Positions 32,835 through 41,022 are shown, counted from the stretch's first letter. The stretch: 64,000 nt of DNA from Streptomyces sp. ST2-7A (GCF_021390475.1 NZ_JAJUWS010000031.1:1-64000), one strand, 5' to 3'. Numbers and translations: made by a program. The notes: generated from the sequence alone by a model not told the origin.

Positions 32835-33465
32835 CCGGCCGCGGCGTGCCCGTCAGGTCCATGACGAACAGCGGGAGTTGGAGTTCGTCCGCCCGGCTCC
32901 TGGCCTGCCGGTCGTAACCCGCCAGGGAGAAGGCGATCGGGGTCGCGCTCTCCGACAGGCCGTGCAGCCACAGCGTCTCGATGCCGCGCGCCCCCGTGGG
33001 GTGGGTGGCCGGGTTCACGGCGCCGACGATCTCCGGGCCGCGCAGGTCCACCCCGTCGGCGCTGCGCGGCGCGGAGGGCTTGACGTCCTCGAACCCCAGC
33101 CAGCGCAGGAACTGCGCCGCGCAGGCCACCGCGTCGTGGGCGGTGCGGATGGTCAGCGGCCGGAAGGCGGGGCGGTCCGGAGCGGAGGTCTCCTCGACCG
33201 GGGTCCCCTCGGTGAGGGTCAGCCGGATGGTGGCGCCGCAGGGGCAGATGAGCTCCGGTTGCGGCCAGTGCCCGTCGGCGCCACAGGAGTGGCAGGCGAC
33301 CTCCGTCCAGGAGTCCTCCCAGGAACGGTGCCGCACCTCCACCGCCGTACCGCCGAGGGGGACGGGCACGGAGACCGGCGCGCCGCACACGCAGGGGTAC
33401 TCGGGTGGGCTGTAGGCGTGTTCGCGACCACACACGGGACAGCGGACGGGAACGCTCTCGGTCAA
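32779..33465 (-). CDS. Zinc-ribbon protein with nuclease-fold-like C-terminus
   Basis: About 228 residues. The N-terminal half carries three zinc-knuckle-like pairs (CPVCGREHAY, PCVCGAPV, CHSCGADGHW with CPCGATI). The C-terminal half (HDAVACAAQFLRWLGFEDVKP, then ADGVDLRGPEIVGAVN) looks like the restriction-endonuclease-like (Mrr) fold with an acidic residue in GVD, but the expected downstream E/Q-x-K catalytic pair is not evident (AVN). It may be a non-catalytic or substrate-binding derivative. A TTG start with GGGAG 7 bp upstream fits the first Cys motif. It converges on xdhC with overlapping 3' ends. No partner methylase is present. Confidence 0.55.
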   Translation of the reverse strand: MTESVPVRCPVCGREHAYSPPEYPCVCGAPVSVPVPLGGTAVEVRHRSWEDSWTEVACHSCGADGHWPQPELICPCGATIRLTLTEGTPVEETSAPDRPAFRPLTIRTAHDAVACAAQFLRWLGFEDVKPSAPRSADGVDLRGPEIVGAVNPATHPTGARGIETLWLHGLSESATPIAFSLAGYDRQARSRADELQLPLFVMDLTGTPRPVNDPADHLLRERDPGNGD

Positions 33466-34033
33466 CTTCCCTCTCCCTTCCGGGCGGGGCCCGGGGCCGG
33501 CCACGGGAGGCCGACCTCCCCCTCCCCGGGACAGGATGGCACCCCCGGGCCGCCCCGCGCATCCGTCCGGCCGCGCCGTGTCACCGATGGCACCGAAGTC
33601 GGCCGAAACCCGGGCCGACCGGTGGGTCGGGAAGGCCGGCGCGAAGTGATCCGGCCGTCCGCCGACGAGCCCGAACCGATGGACCCACCCGCGGGTTTCC
33701 CCCTCCGCGGGCAACCGCCCACCCGCCCCGCCGGCGGGGCGGCCCCGGACTCCCGGGGAAGGACCGCGCGACCGGGTGGAGAGGGTGCCCGGGGTACGCG
33801 CCGACGGGTCGGGGGGAGGTGCCGGAAGGTGGTGGGACGTTCCGGCGCGCGGGGGGCGCTCCCGACCGGCGCGCGGAAGGCGCGCACGGCGCGCGAAGGG
33901 GTGCGTTCACCGGAATGTGACACGGATTTTCGCCCTCCGTATGGCGTAGTGCGCGGACAGTGATATTTACTGTCACCATTCGGTGCCCCGGGGGTGACGG
34001 CTCGTTCCCGCATCCCGGCGCGGGCGCCGGGGC
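33466..34033. other. Long intergenic region with an operator-like palindrome
   Basis: A 568-bp gap with no supportable gene. Features seen are clustered GCGCGC motifs around 33868-33898 and an AT-richer patch near 33955-33985 containing a perfect inverted repeat, described separately, just upstream of the rightward genes. The rest is GC-rich and unassigned. Confidence 0.45.
33956..33974. promoter_or_regulatory. Palindrome GACAGT-N7-ACTGTC
   Basis: Perfect 6-bp arms around the AT-rich centre GATATTT, in the best promoter-like patch of this gap and about 60 bp before the rightward DUF5955-like gene. It is likely a repressor or activator site; the protein is unknown. Confidence 0.45.
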
Positions 34034-34522
34034 ATGTCACCGCGAAGGACTTCCCCGGGGAGGGCCGAGTTGGCCGCTTCACGCACCGAGGCAGGGTGTT
34101 CCGCACGCGTCGCCGTCGGCGACGCCCACACCGGGCGGGAGGATTCGGGGGCCGGGGGTGACCCACGCGCCCTCGCCCTGCGGGTCGCCGTGGCCGGGAT
34201 GCGCGCCGCCCTGGCCGGACACCGCGCCCCGTTGACCGATCGGGGCGCCGCGGAGCGCGAGTTGGACCGTCTGGAGATCACCGCCCGTTCGCCGCGCCCC
34301 CACCCCGACGAGTTGGGGCACGGGCTGCTCATGGTCGTCGGGGCGGTGGGCTCGGTGCGGGCCCTGGCCGTGCCGGTGGCGGAGCTGCGGGCCGCGGTGG
34401 AGCTGTTCGGGGCCCGTCGCGGTCCCGGACCGGCGACCCGCCGGTCCGCCGGGTGGGGTCCGACCGGACCGGTCGGACCGGATCCGTCCCGCCCGGGGCG
34501 AGGGGCCGCCGCACCGGGTTAG
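34034..34522 (+). CDS. DUF5955-like small protein
   Basis: Up to 162 residues, mostly helical, with a core resembling the streptomycete DUF5955 family (RVAVAGMRAALAGHRA, AERELDRLEI, LLMVVGAVGSVRALAVPVAELRAAVELFG). There is no signal peptide or catalytic motif. The C-terminal 30 residues are low-complexity Gly/Pro/Arg. The ATG at 34034 gives the full frame, but a TTG at 34070 has GGGGAGGG 5 bp upstream and may be the true start. It is 9 bp ahead of the thiamine-binding gene, so perhaps same operon. Function unknown. Confidence 0.6.
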   Translation: MSPRRTSPGRAELAASRTEAGCSARVAVGDAHTGREDSGAGGDPRALALRVAVAGMRAALAGHRAPLTDRGAAERELDRLEITARSPRPHPDELGHGLLMVVGAVGSVRALAVPVAELRAAVELFGARRGPGPATRRSAGWGPTGPVGPDPSRPGRGAAAPG

Positions 34523-34531
34523 GTTGACGGG

Positions 34532-34804
34532 GTGCGTCTGAGACTCGAATTCACGACCGAGCCGTTCGACCTGGAGGAACCCCCGGAACACGCCCGGGTG
34601 GCCCGGGCGCTGGTGGAGTCCGCGCCCCTGGATCGGGTGGAGGTCGGCCCCTTCGGCAACACGGTGGAGGGTGGTGCCGGGGTGGTGCTGGAGGTGGTCG
34701 ACCGTCTGTTGCGCACGGCTCCGGAGGTCGGCGCCCACCGGATCTCCCTCCAGGTCACGGTCCTGGAGGGAACGGTCGCGGCCGTGGAGGGGGAAGGGCT
34801 GTGA
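34532..34804 (+). CDS. MTH1187-family thiamine-binding protein
   Basis: A 90-residue protein of the MTH1187/YkoF-like thiamine-binding superfamily, a ferredoxin-like fold: MRLRLEFTTEPFDLEEPPEHA, shown here only in part (LEFTTEPFDLEE), then VEVGPFGNTVEGG and RISLQVTVLEG. Known members bind thiamine or related ligands. Its GTG start overlaps nothing upstream, but its stop overlaps the next regulator gene (GTGA). The role next to uricase genes is not established; it may be a ligand sensor for the HTH protein. Confidence 0.78.
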   Translation: MRLRLEFTTEPFDLEEPPEHARVARALVESAPLDRVEVGPFGNTVEGGAGVVLEVVDRLLRTAPEVGAHRISLQVTVLEGTVAAVEGEGL

Positions 34805-35274
34805 GCGGCCTCCCGCACGGCGTCGACACCGATGGGGGCGACGCCTTCCTCGCGGCCGTGCGCCCCCTGGTCGACGCCATCGGGGGTGTCCTGTTGCCGG
34901 TCACCGAGGCCGATGGCGACGACGTGGTGCTGGAATGGGGTGGTCGGCGGATCGCGGCCGTCCGTCTGCCGCACCTCTCGGACTCCCTGGAACACCTCCT
35001 CAACGACCTGCGCCGCCGGTACGGTCGCCCGCTGGACGAACTGGACCGCCGTACCAAGCAGGCGGTGGTCCGCACGCTCGAGGCGCGGGGCGCCTTCACG
35101 GTCCGGCACGGCGTGGAGACGGTGGCCACCGCGCTGGGGGTCAGCCGTTTCACCGTCTACAACTACCTCAACCGCGAGAGCGCCGGGGGAGTCGCGGGGG
35201 CGGGGGAGCGGCCGGACCCGGCGGCCGGCCCGCCCGGCGGGCGAGGCGGGCCGATCCCGGGGCGATCGGAGTGA
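34801..35274 (+). CDS. HTH regulator of the ureide operon
   Basis: A 157-residue protein. The N-terminal half resembles a small sensory domain (LAAVRPLVDAIGGVLLPV, VLEWGGRRIAAVRLP), and the C-terminal half holds a Fis-like helix-turn-helix (ELDRRTKQAVVRTLEARGAF, then VETVATALGVSRFTVYNYLNRE) similar to the YheO-type HTH. It is coupled to the thiamine-binding gene and located 120 bp upstream of the OHCU decarboxylase/uricase genes, so it probably regulates urate breakdown. The last 30 residues are low-complexity. Confidence 0.78.
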   Translation: MSGLPHGVDTDGGDAFLAAVRPLVDAIGGVLLPVTEADGDDVVLEWGGRRIAAVRLPHLSDSLEHLLNDLRRRYGRPLDELDRRTKQAVVRTLEARGAFTVRHGVETVATALGVSRFTVYNYLNRESAGGVAGAGERPDPAAGPPGGRGGPIPGRSE

Positions 35275-35348
35275 AGGTGAGGAAGCCGGGAACCCGGTGA
35301 CGGCGACGCCCGACAGGTGGGCCGGGCGGTGACGTGTTCCACGGATTT

Positions 35349-35365
35349 TTCAACAAATTGTTGAC
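35349..35365. promoter_or_regulatory. Ureide-regulon palindrome TTCAACA-N3-TGTTGA (site 1)
   Basis: TTCAACA (35349-35355), spacer AAT, TGTTGAC (35359-35365), in a short AT-rich patch 31 bp upstream of the OHCU decarboxylase start. The same palindrome appears before malate synthase and before allantoinase, so it is a strong candidate operator for the IclR/AllR-type repressor encoded at 46.5-47.3 kb. Confidence 0.7.
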
Positions 35366-35395
35366 GATGTGATCCGGGCTTGGTTCCCTGATCGT

Positions 35396-36004
35396 GTGAC
35401 CCCACCCACCCCGGGTGCCCCCCGGAGCCTCGACGATCTCCCGGAGGAACGGGTCCGTGCCCTGCTGCGCGGAATCTGCTCCGCCGAGGAATGGGTGGAC
35501 GCCGTTCTGGCCGCCCGCCCCCTCCCGGATGTCGCGGCCGCGTGCGCCGCCTCCGACGCCGCCGTCGCCGCGCTGTCGGAGGAGGGCCTGGACCGGGCCC
35601 TCGCCGGGCATCCGCCGATCGGTCGCCCCCGCCCGGGTGATCCGGTCTCCGCCCGGGAACAGCGCGGGACCGCCGACGCCTCCCCCGCCCTCCGGGCGGA
35701 ACTGCTGGAGTTGAACCTCGCCTACCAGGGGCGCTTCGGCCACGTCTTCCTGATCCGTGCCACCGGCCGCACCGCCGAACAGATGCGCGACGCCCTGCGC
35801 GCCCGGTTGGACAACCCCCCGGAGGTCGAGCGGGAGGTGACGCGCGCCGAACTCGCCGCGATCAACCGTCTGCGGCTGGCCCGCCTCCACGTGCCGGTGC
35901 CCCCGGCGCCGGGCGGGACCACCGACGGCGCCGACGACCACCCCACCCCCGCGAACACCACCGGCCCGCCCCGACCGCCGGTCACCGAAGGAGAACCCCC
36001 GTGA
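35396..36004 (+). CDS. OHCU decarboxylase
   Basis: A 202-residue 2-oxo-4-hydroxy-4-carboxy-5-ureidoimidazoline decarboxylase, converting OHCU to S-allantoin. The catalytic histidine is in AGHPPIG, the glutamate in the REQRG segment, and the C-terminal signature is GRFGHVFLIRATGRTAEQM. N- and C-terminal extensions are Pro-rich. The start is taken as the GTG at 35396 just before RSLDDLPEERV; there is no ribosome site, so a leaderless message is possible. Its stop overlaps the HIU hydrolase start (GTGA). The upstream palindrome suggests repression by the AllR-type protein. Confidence 0.88.
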   Translation: MTPPTPGAPRSLDDLPEERVRALLRGICSAEEWVDAVLAARPLPDVAAACAASDAAVAALSEEGLDRALAGHPPIGRPRPGDPVSAREQRGTADASPALRAELLELNLAYQGRFGHVFLIRATGRTAEQMRDALRARLDNPPEVEREVTRAELAAINRLRLARLHVPVPPAPGGTTDGADDHPTPANTTGPPRPPVTEGEPP

Positions 36005-36384
36005 ACCCGTCGCCCCCCGCCGAGCCCGCCGACACCCCGGAGGCCACGGTCTCCACCCACGTGCTGGACACCGCCCGGGGCCGCCCCGCGCGCGGTGTCC
36101 CGGTGGCCCTGGTGACCCGGGCCCGCCCCGACGGGGAGTGGCGCCCCCACGCCGAGGGCACCACCGACGCCGACGGCCGTTGCGACGACTTCCCCCCGCT
36201 GCCGGACGGCACCGTCGCCGCCCGGCTGGTCTTCTCCACCGCACCCCACCTCGCCGCCGTCGGGGAGGGCGACACCCCGTTCTTCCCCGAGGTCGCGGTC
36301 GCCTTCGCGATCTCCCCGGCCGAGCACCACCACGTCCCGCTGCTGCTCGCCCCGCACGGCTACACCGTCTACCGAGGGAGCTGA
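36001..36384 (+). CDS. 5-hydroxyisourate hydrolase
   Basis: A 127-residue transthyretin-like enzyme that hydrolyses 5-hydroxyisourate to OHCU. Visible signatures are VSTHVLDTARGRPARGVPVAL at the N-terminus (catalytic His in STHVLD), the arginine strand, and the diagnostic C-terminal YRGS after HHVPLLLAPHGYTVYRGS (shown in part). A Pro-rich leader of about 16 residues precedes the fold. It is translationally coupled to the OHCU decarboxylase gene and followed 5 bp later by uricase, the order of reaction reversed along the message. Confidence 0.93.
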   Translation: MNPSPPAEPADTPEATVSTHVLDTARGRPARGVPVALVTRARPDGEWRPHAEGTTDADGRCDDFPPLPDGTVAARLVFSTAPHLAAVGEGDTPFFPEVAVAFAISPAEHHHVPLLLAPHGYTVYRGS

Positions 36385-36389
36385 TCCCG

Positions 36390-37403
36390 GTGACCGCACC
36401 CCCCGCCTCCGGCCCGCCCGCCGCCCGCACCACCCCCGACCCCCTCCCCGGCGTGGTGCTCGGGCCCGCCCGCTACGGCAAGGCCGAGAACCGCGTCGTG
36501 CGCGTGGTCCGCGAGGGTCGGACCCACCACATCAAGGACCTCAACGTCTCCATCGCACTCGAGGGCGATCTGGAGGAAACCCACACCCTGGGCCGCAACG
36601 ACAAGGTGCTGCCCACGGACACCACCAAGAACACCGTCTACGCCTTCGCCCGCGAACACGGCATCGCCTCGGCCGAGGCGTTCGCCCTGCTCCTGGCCCG
36701 CCACTTCGTCGCCGGTCAGGAGTCCATCCACCGGGCCCGGGTGCGGATAGAGGAATACACCTGGGACCGGATCGACCCCGGCGCCGCCACCACCGGCGGG
36801 GAACCCGACCCGCCCCGACACTCCTTCGTCCGCTCGGGCCGGGAGACCCGGATCGCGCAGGTCACGGTGGACGCCGAGGGCTGCGAGGTACTGGCCGGAC
36901 TCACCGGTCTGACGGTGCTCAACACCACCGCCTCCGAGTTCCACGGCTTCGTCGAGGACCGCTACACGACGCTGGAGGAGACCTCGGACCGCGTCCTGGC
37001 CACCGAGGTCACCGCCCTGTGGCGGTACACCGCCCCCTCGTCCGGGTCGGCCGGGGCCGGGGGGCACGGGACCCGGGAGGACGCCGCGTCCGACTGGGAC
37101 GCCCGCTGGACCGCCGCCCGCGACAGCCTGCTCACCGCCTTCGCCCGTACCCACTCGCTGTCGCTGCAGCAGACGCTCTACGAGATGGGCGGAAGCGTGG
37201 TGCGCGGTGTTCCCGGCGTGGTGGAGATACGGCTGTCCCTGCCCAACAGGCATCATTTCCCGGTCGATCTCTCGCCCTTCGGACTGAGGAACGACAACGA
37301 GGTCCACTTCGCGGCCGATCGCCCCTACGGATTGATCGAGGCGACCGTGCTGCGCGAGGGCACCACCGCCCGAATACCCCCGGACCTGACCAACGTCCTG
37401 TGA
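36390..37403 (+). CDS. Uricase (urate oxidase)
   Basis: A 337-residue urate oxidase forming 5-hydroxyisourate from urate. Family signatures include RYGKAENRVVRVVREG, the DTTKNTVYAFAREHG segment with the catalytic Thr, LTVLNTTASEFHGFVEDRYTTL shown in part (SEFHGFVEDRYTTL), and the C-terminal EIRLSLPNRHHFPVDLS. The first 28 residues are low-complexity P/A. The GTG at 36390 has GAGGGAG upstream. It is the last enzyme of the three-gene OHCU/HIU/uricase unit. No peroxisomal-type tag applies in bacteria. Confidence 0.93.
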   Translation: MTAPPASGPPAARTTPDPLPGVVLGPARYGKAENRVVRVVREGRTHHIKDLNVSIALEGDLEETHTLGRNDKVLPTDTTKNTVYAFAREHGIASAEAFALLLARHFVAGQESIHRARVRIEEYTWDRIDPGAATTGGEPDPPRHSFVRSGRETRIAQVTVDAEGCEVLAGLTGLTVLNTTASEFHGFVEDRYTTLEETSDRVLATEVTALWRYTAPSSGSAGAGGHGTREDAASDWDARWTAARDSLLTAFARTHSLSLQQTLYEMGGSVVRGVPGVVEIRLSLPNRHHFPVDLSPFGLRNDNEVHFAADRPYGLIEATVLREGTTARIPPDLTNVL

Positions 37404-37502
37404 GCGGGGTCGCGCGACCGGCGCCGTCCCGCGGCGGTTCGGTGCGCGCGCCCGGAGAACCGGGAGTCGAGCAGGCCCACCGTCCCGAGAGCGGAGAACC
37501 CC

Positions 37503-38894
37503 ATGGCGGACCGTCCCACGCCCCGGCGCCTGATCATCGAGAACTGCGCCGTCGCCACCGTCGACGCCGGCGACACCCGGTACGAGCGGGGTCACCTGGT
37601 GATCTCCGAGGGTGTGATCGAGGCGGTCGGCCCCGGACCCGCCCCGGAACCGCCGCCCGGCGAGGGGATACCCGGGCGGCGGGTGGACGCCGAGGGACAT
37701 CTCGCCACCCCCGGCCTGGTCAACACCCACCACCACTTCTACCAGTGGCTCACCCGGGGCATGGCCACCGACCACAACCTCTTCGACTGGCTGGTGGCGC
37801 TCTACCCCGTGTGGGCGCGGATCGACGAACCGATGGTCGGCGCCGCCGCCCGGGCCTCGCTGGCGATGATGGCGCGGGGAGGCGTCACCACCGCCTCCGA
37901 CCACCACTACATCTTCCCGCGCGGCTCCGGCGATCTGCTGGGGGCCACGATCACCGCCGGCCGCGAGGTCGGCATCCGGTTGACCGCGACCCGGGGATCC
38001 ATGGACCGGGGCGAGTCCGACGGCGGCCTGCCCCCGGACTTCGCGGTCGAGTCCACCGAGGAGGCGCTGCGGGGCACCGAGGAGGCCGTGGACACCCACC
38101 ACGACCCCTCCTTCGGCTCGATGCTGCACATCGCCGCCGCCCCCTGCTCGCCGTTCTCCGTCTCCACCGAACTGATGCGGGAGGCCGCCGTGTTGGCCCG
38201 CCGCAAGGGCGTGCGGCTGCACACCCACGGCTCGGAGACGGTGGAGGAGGAGAAGTTCTGCCACGAGTTGTTCGGGATGGGCCCGACCGACTACTTCGAG
38301 ACCACCGGCTGGCTGGGGGAGGACGTGTGGATGGCCCACTGCGTCCACATGACCGACGCCGACATCGTCGCCTTCGCCCGCACCGGCACCGGCGTGGCGC
38401 ACTGCCCCTCCTCCAACGCCCGCCTGGCCGCCGGCACAGCCCGGGTCCCCGACCTGCTGCGCGCCGGTGTCCCCGTCGGCCTGGGCGTGGACGGCACCGC
38501 CTCCAACGAGGCCGGTGAGCTGCACACCGAACTGCGCAACGCCCTGCTGGTCAACCGCCTGGGCCCGCACCGCGAGAAGGCCCTGACCGTGGACGACGCG
38601 CTGCGCCTGGCCACCATGGGCGGCGCCCGGGTGCTGGGGCGCGACGCCGAGATCGGCTCCCTGGAACCGGGCAAGCTCGCCGACCTGGTGCTGTGGCGCC
38701 TCGACGGACTGGGACACTCCACCATCGCCGATCCGGTGGCGGCCCTGGTGCTCGGCCCGCCCGCGCCGATATCCCTGGCCCTGGTGGGTGGGAAACCGGT
38801 GGTGGAGGACGGCCGGCTGCTCGGCGTCGACGAGGAGACCGTCGCCCGCGAGGCCCGCGCGCAGGCCCGCCGGCTGGCCGAGGCCGCGCCCTGA
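37503..38894 (+). CDS. 8-oxoguanine/guanine-type deaminase
   Basis: A 463-residue amidohydrolase of the ATZ/TRZ-like class. Metal and catalytic motifs are NTHHHFYQWLTRG (H-x-H), LHTHGSETVEEE, WMAHCVHMTDADI, and GLGVDGTASNEAG (the aspartate). Actinobacterial members with this N-terminus are annotated as 8-oxoguanine deaminases; guanine is a plausible substrate, giving xanthine for the dehydrogenase upstream. It follows uricase by 99 bp with its own GGAG site, so it may be part of the same transcript. Confidence 0.88.
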   Translation: MADRPTPRRLIIENCAVATVDAGDTRYERGHLVISEGVIEAVGPGPAPEPPPGEGIPGRRVDAEGHLATPGLVNTHHHFYQWLTRGMATDHNLFDWLVALYPVWARIDEPMVGAAARASLAMMARGGVTTASDHHYIFPRGSGDLLGATITAGREVGIRLTATRGSMDRGESDGGLPPDFAVESTEEALRGTEEAVDTHHDPSFGSMLHIAAAPCSPFSVSTELMREAAVLARRKGVRLHTHGSETVEEEKFCHELFGMGPTDYFETTGWLGEDVWMAHCVHMTDADIVAFARTGTGVAHCPSSNARLAAGTARVPDLLRAGVPVGLGVDGTASNEAGELHTELRNALLVNRLGPHREKALTVDDALRLATMGGARVLGRDAEIGSLEPGKLADLVLWRLDGLGHSTIADPVAALVLGPPAPISLALVGGKPVVEDGRLLGVDEETVAREARAQARRLAEAAP

Positions 38895-38906
38895 GCGACG
38901 CGGCCT

Positions 38907-38922
38907 CCGGCCCCCGGGCCGG
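38907..38922. terminator. Compact hairpin between convergent genes
   Basis: CCGGCCC-CC-GGGCCGG, perfect 7-bp arms, 12 bp after the deaminase stop and 7 bp before the rhodanese stop on the other strand. It could act in both directions. Confidence 0.55.
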
Positions 38923-38928
38923 CGTCCG

Positions 38929-39402
38929 TCAGCAGGCGCAGGCGGCGGAGTCGACCGGGGCGGTCAGTGGGTCCGCCGCGCGCCGCTCGGTGCCGGCGGG
39001 GGTTTCGACCGGGAAGCCCTCGCGGATCCAGTACTCGATTCCCCCGATCATCTCCTTGACCCGGTAGCCGAGCCGGGCGAGGGCGAGCGCCGCCCGCGCG
39101 GCGCCGTCGCAACCGGGCCCCCAGCAGTAGGTGATGACCGGGACCGTCGGGTCGAGCAGGTCGGGGGCCCGGGACGGGATGAGCGCGGTGGGGAGGTGCA
39201 CCGCGCCCGGGACGCGGCCCTGCCGCCAGGCCGCGCTCCCGCGCGAATCGACCAGTACGAACCCCGGCTCGCCGGAGTCGAGTGAGGCGCGGACATCGGA
39301 GACATCCGTCCGGAAGGTGAGGAGGGCGCCGAAGAAGGCGGCGGCATCGGCGGGGGAAGCGGGCGGTACGCGCAGGGCGGGACTCGCATCGATATGGGTC
39401 AT
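38929..39402 (-). CDS. Rhodanese-like sulfurtransferase domain protein
   Basis: A 157-residue single-domain rhodanese. The active-site loop reads TYCWGPGCDGAARAA, with the candidate catalytic cysteine in YCWGPGC; other marks are FVLVDSRGSAAWRQGRVPGAVHLP and the final LGYRVKEMIGGIEYW shown in part. It ends in a Cys-containing tail (AACAC). Divergent from an Lrp/AsnC regulator with a 92-bp shared promoter region, a pairing that suggests control by that regulator. No clear ribosome site; leaderless translation is possible. The sulfur acceptor is unknown. Confidence 0.85.
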   Translation of the reverse strand: MTHIDASPALRVPPASPADAAAFFGALLTFRTDVSDVRASLDSGEPGFVLVDSRGSAAWRQGRVPGAVHLPTALIPSRAPDLLDPTVPVITYCWGPGCDGAARAALALARLGYRVKEMIGGIEYWIREGFPVETPAGTERRAADPLTAPVDSAACAC

Positions 39403-39494
39403 GGAAGAACGCTATGAGGCGTGGCCGTACACCGACACCGATAATCAATGGTCTTTCGCTCATGACGCCGGTGATCTCGTGGTAATCATCTCTG

Positions 39495-39986
39495 ATGACC
39501 ACCGAATCCATCGACGAGATCGACACGCGCATCCTGGACGTCCTGCAACGGGACGGTCGGGTCGGCTACGCCGAGTTGGCGCGGATCGTGTCCATGTCGG
39601 CCAGCGCCGTCACCGAACGGGTGCGACGGCTCGAGGAGAGCGGCGTGATCCGCGGCTACGCGGCCGTGGTGGACCCGGAGCGACTGGGGCTCGGCATCCT
39701 GGCCTTCGTCCGTCTGCGCTACCCGACGGGCAATTACAAGCCGTTCCGGGACCTGCTGGAGACCACACCCGAGATCCTCGAGGCCCACCACGTCACCGGC
39801 GAGGACTGCTTCGTGCTCAAGGTCCTCGCGCGCTCCATGCGCCACCTGGAGACGACGACGGGCCGCATCGCCGGCCTCGGCTCCGTCACCACCAGCGTGG
39901 TCTACTCCAGCCCGCTCCCGAGCCGCGCGATCACCGCGGCGGTTCCCCCGCCGGAGCGGCCCGGACGCCCTCGCGGACAGGCGTGA
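39495..39986 (+). CDS. Lrp/AsnC-family regulator
   Basis: A 163-residue feast/famine regulator: helix-turn-helix (DTRILDVLQRDGRVGYAEL, then SASAVTERVRRLEESGVI) and a C-terminal RAM ligand-binding domain (LAFVRLRYPTGNYKPFRDLL, HHVTGEDCFVLKVLARSM). It is divergent from the rhodanese gene, whose promoter it likely controls. The 92-bp gap is relatively AT-rich (GATAATCAATGG, GGTAATCATCTC), fitting Lrp sites. The ligand, presumably an amino acid, cannot be named. Confidence 0.88.
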   Translation: MTTESIDEIDTRILDVLQRDGRVGYAELARIVSMSASAVTERVRRLEESGVIRGYAAVVDPERLGLGILAFVRLRYPTGNYKPFRDLLETTPEILEAHHVTGEDCFVLKVLARSMRHLETTTGRIAGLGSVTTSVVYSSPLPSRAITAAVPPPERPGRPRGQA

Positions 39987-40064
39987 CGCCTCCGGACCCG
40001 GCGCGGTTCGGCGGGCGGCGAGGACGGCCGCGTCGCGCCGTCGACCCGCGCCCCGGATCGGGGA

Positions 40065-40544
40065 TCACCCGGCTCCGGGCGGGCGGCCGGCCTCCGCCCG
40101 GCGCCGCACCGCGGCCAGGAGACGGCGCACCCCCACCGCGTGACCGCCGCCGCGAATGACGGCGAGCCGGTAGGCGCGTCCCGTCGGGCCGGGGAAGACG
40201 GCCCGGGTCTCCGCCCGCAGCCGTGAGCGCCCGGGGCCGAGCGGCTCGATCCGGAAGAGGAGCGCGTAGGTCGAGAAGCGGTGGCGTCCGGTCAGGACCA
40301 CCTCGCGGTCCGCGACCACCCGGGCCACCCGGAACCCCGGCAGCGTCGAGCCCTCCACGAACGGCCGCGGTCCGCCCGCCGTCCGCTCCGCGCACCCCAC
40401 CAGGGCCGCGTACCGGGTGGCGGCGGGACGGCCGAAGGAGCGCTCCAGCGTCTCCTCCAGCGCGCGCAGCACCTCCTCCGGAGCGGCCCCCACCACGGTG
40501 AGACGCTCGTCCACCCGCGGCAGTCCGTCGTGCTCCTCACCCAT
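40065..40544 (-). CDS. DUF2867-like/SRPBCC-type small protein
   Basis: A 159-residue protein whose second half (PGFRVARVVADREVVLTGRH, then LLFRIEPLGPGRSRLRAETRAVFPG) has the alternating-strand pattern of DUF2867/START-like hydrophobic-ligand proteins, ending in a basic helix (GVRRLLAAVRRRAEAG). No catalytic motif is visible. The ATG at 40544 overlaps the stop of the upstream gene by 8 bp, so the two are co-translated. Function unknown. Confidence 0.65.
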   Translation of the reverse strand: MGEEHDGLPRVDERLTVVGAAPEEVLRALEETLERSFGRPAATRYAALVGCAERTAGGPRPFVEGSTLPGFRVARVVADREVVLTGRHRFSTYALLFRIEPLGPGRSRLRAETRAVFPGPTGRAYRLAVIRGGGHAVGVRRLLAAVRRRAEAGRPPGAG

Positions 40545-41022
40545 CGCCGCGCGTCCTGTCCCGCACCTCGGGGAGAGCCCGGAAGCCGGCCGGGACACAG
40601 GTGGCGACACCGCCGACATCGGCGCTCGGCGTACAGACGAACACGCTCGACGAGCCCATCTCCCGCGGGGCCACCGCCGCCGCGGGAGTGCTCGCCCTCC
40701 CCTCCGGCAGGACGCCGCACCCCGGGTCGCTCACGTCCCCGACCGGGCGCCGCGCCGGCTCCTCGTCCCGTGCGGCCTCCGGCGCGATCGCCGGGCGCGA
40801 CAGGCGGCGCCCGTCCAGCAGCCCGACGGCGAGGATCCGTCCGTCCCGGCTCCGGGTCCGGACCGCCGCTGTCGCCTCCGCGTCGAACCGGTGGAACCAC
40901 CCGAGGTCCCCCGGCCGCGACCGCGCCGGCGCCCCGTCGTCCCGCCACTCCCGCAGGGCCTCCCCGGCCGCGCCCACCTCGTCCGCTCCCGGCCCGCCCG
41001 ACACGATCGTCATGCCCCGCAT
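40537..41022 (-). CDS. Possible broken GNAT acetyltransferase
   Basis: An open frame of about 160 residues. The first two-thirds (RPGDLGWFHRFDAEATAA, RDGRILAVGLLDGRRLSRPAI, then VSDPGCGVLPEGRA) resemble the N-terminal part of a streptomycete GNAT-type protein. After residue 110 the sequence becomes unlike that family (STPAAAVAPREMGSSSVFVCT) and no acetyl-CoA loop appears. It may be a frameshifted or diverged gene; I find no clean restored frame downstream. The start is near ATG 41013 or 41022. It overlaps the following small gene. Confidence 0.4.
   Translation of the reverse strand: MRGMTIVSGGPGADEVGAAGEALREWRDDGAPARSRPGDLGWFHRFDAEATAAVRTRSRDGRILAVGLLDGRRLSRPAIAPEAARDEEPARRPVGDVSDPGCGVLPEGRASTPAAAVAPREMGSSSVFVCTPSADVGGVATCVPAGFRALPEVRDRTRGDG

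Noticed and set aside
33868..33898. Clustered GCGCGC motifs as a repeat element
   Set aside because: The spacing is irregular and such motifs are expected at this base composition.
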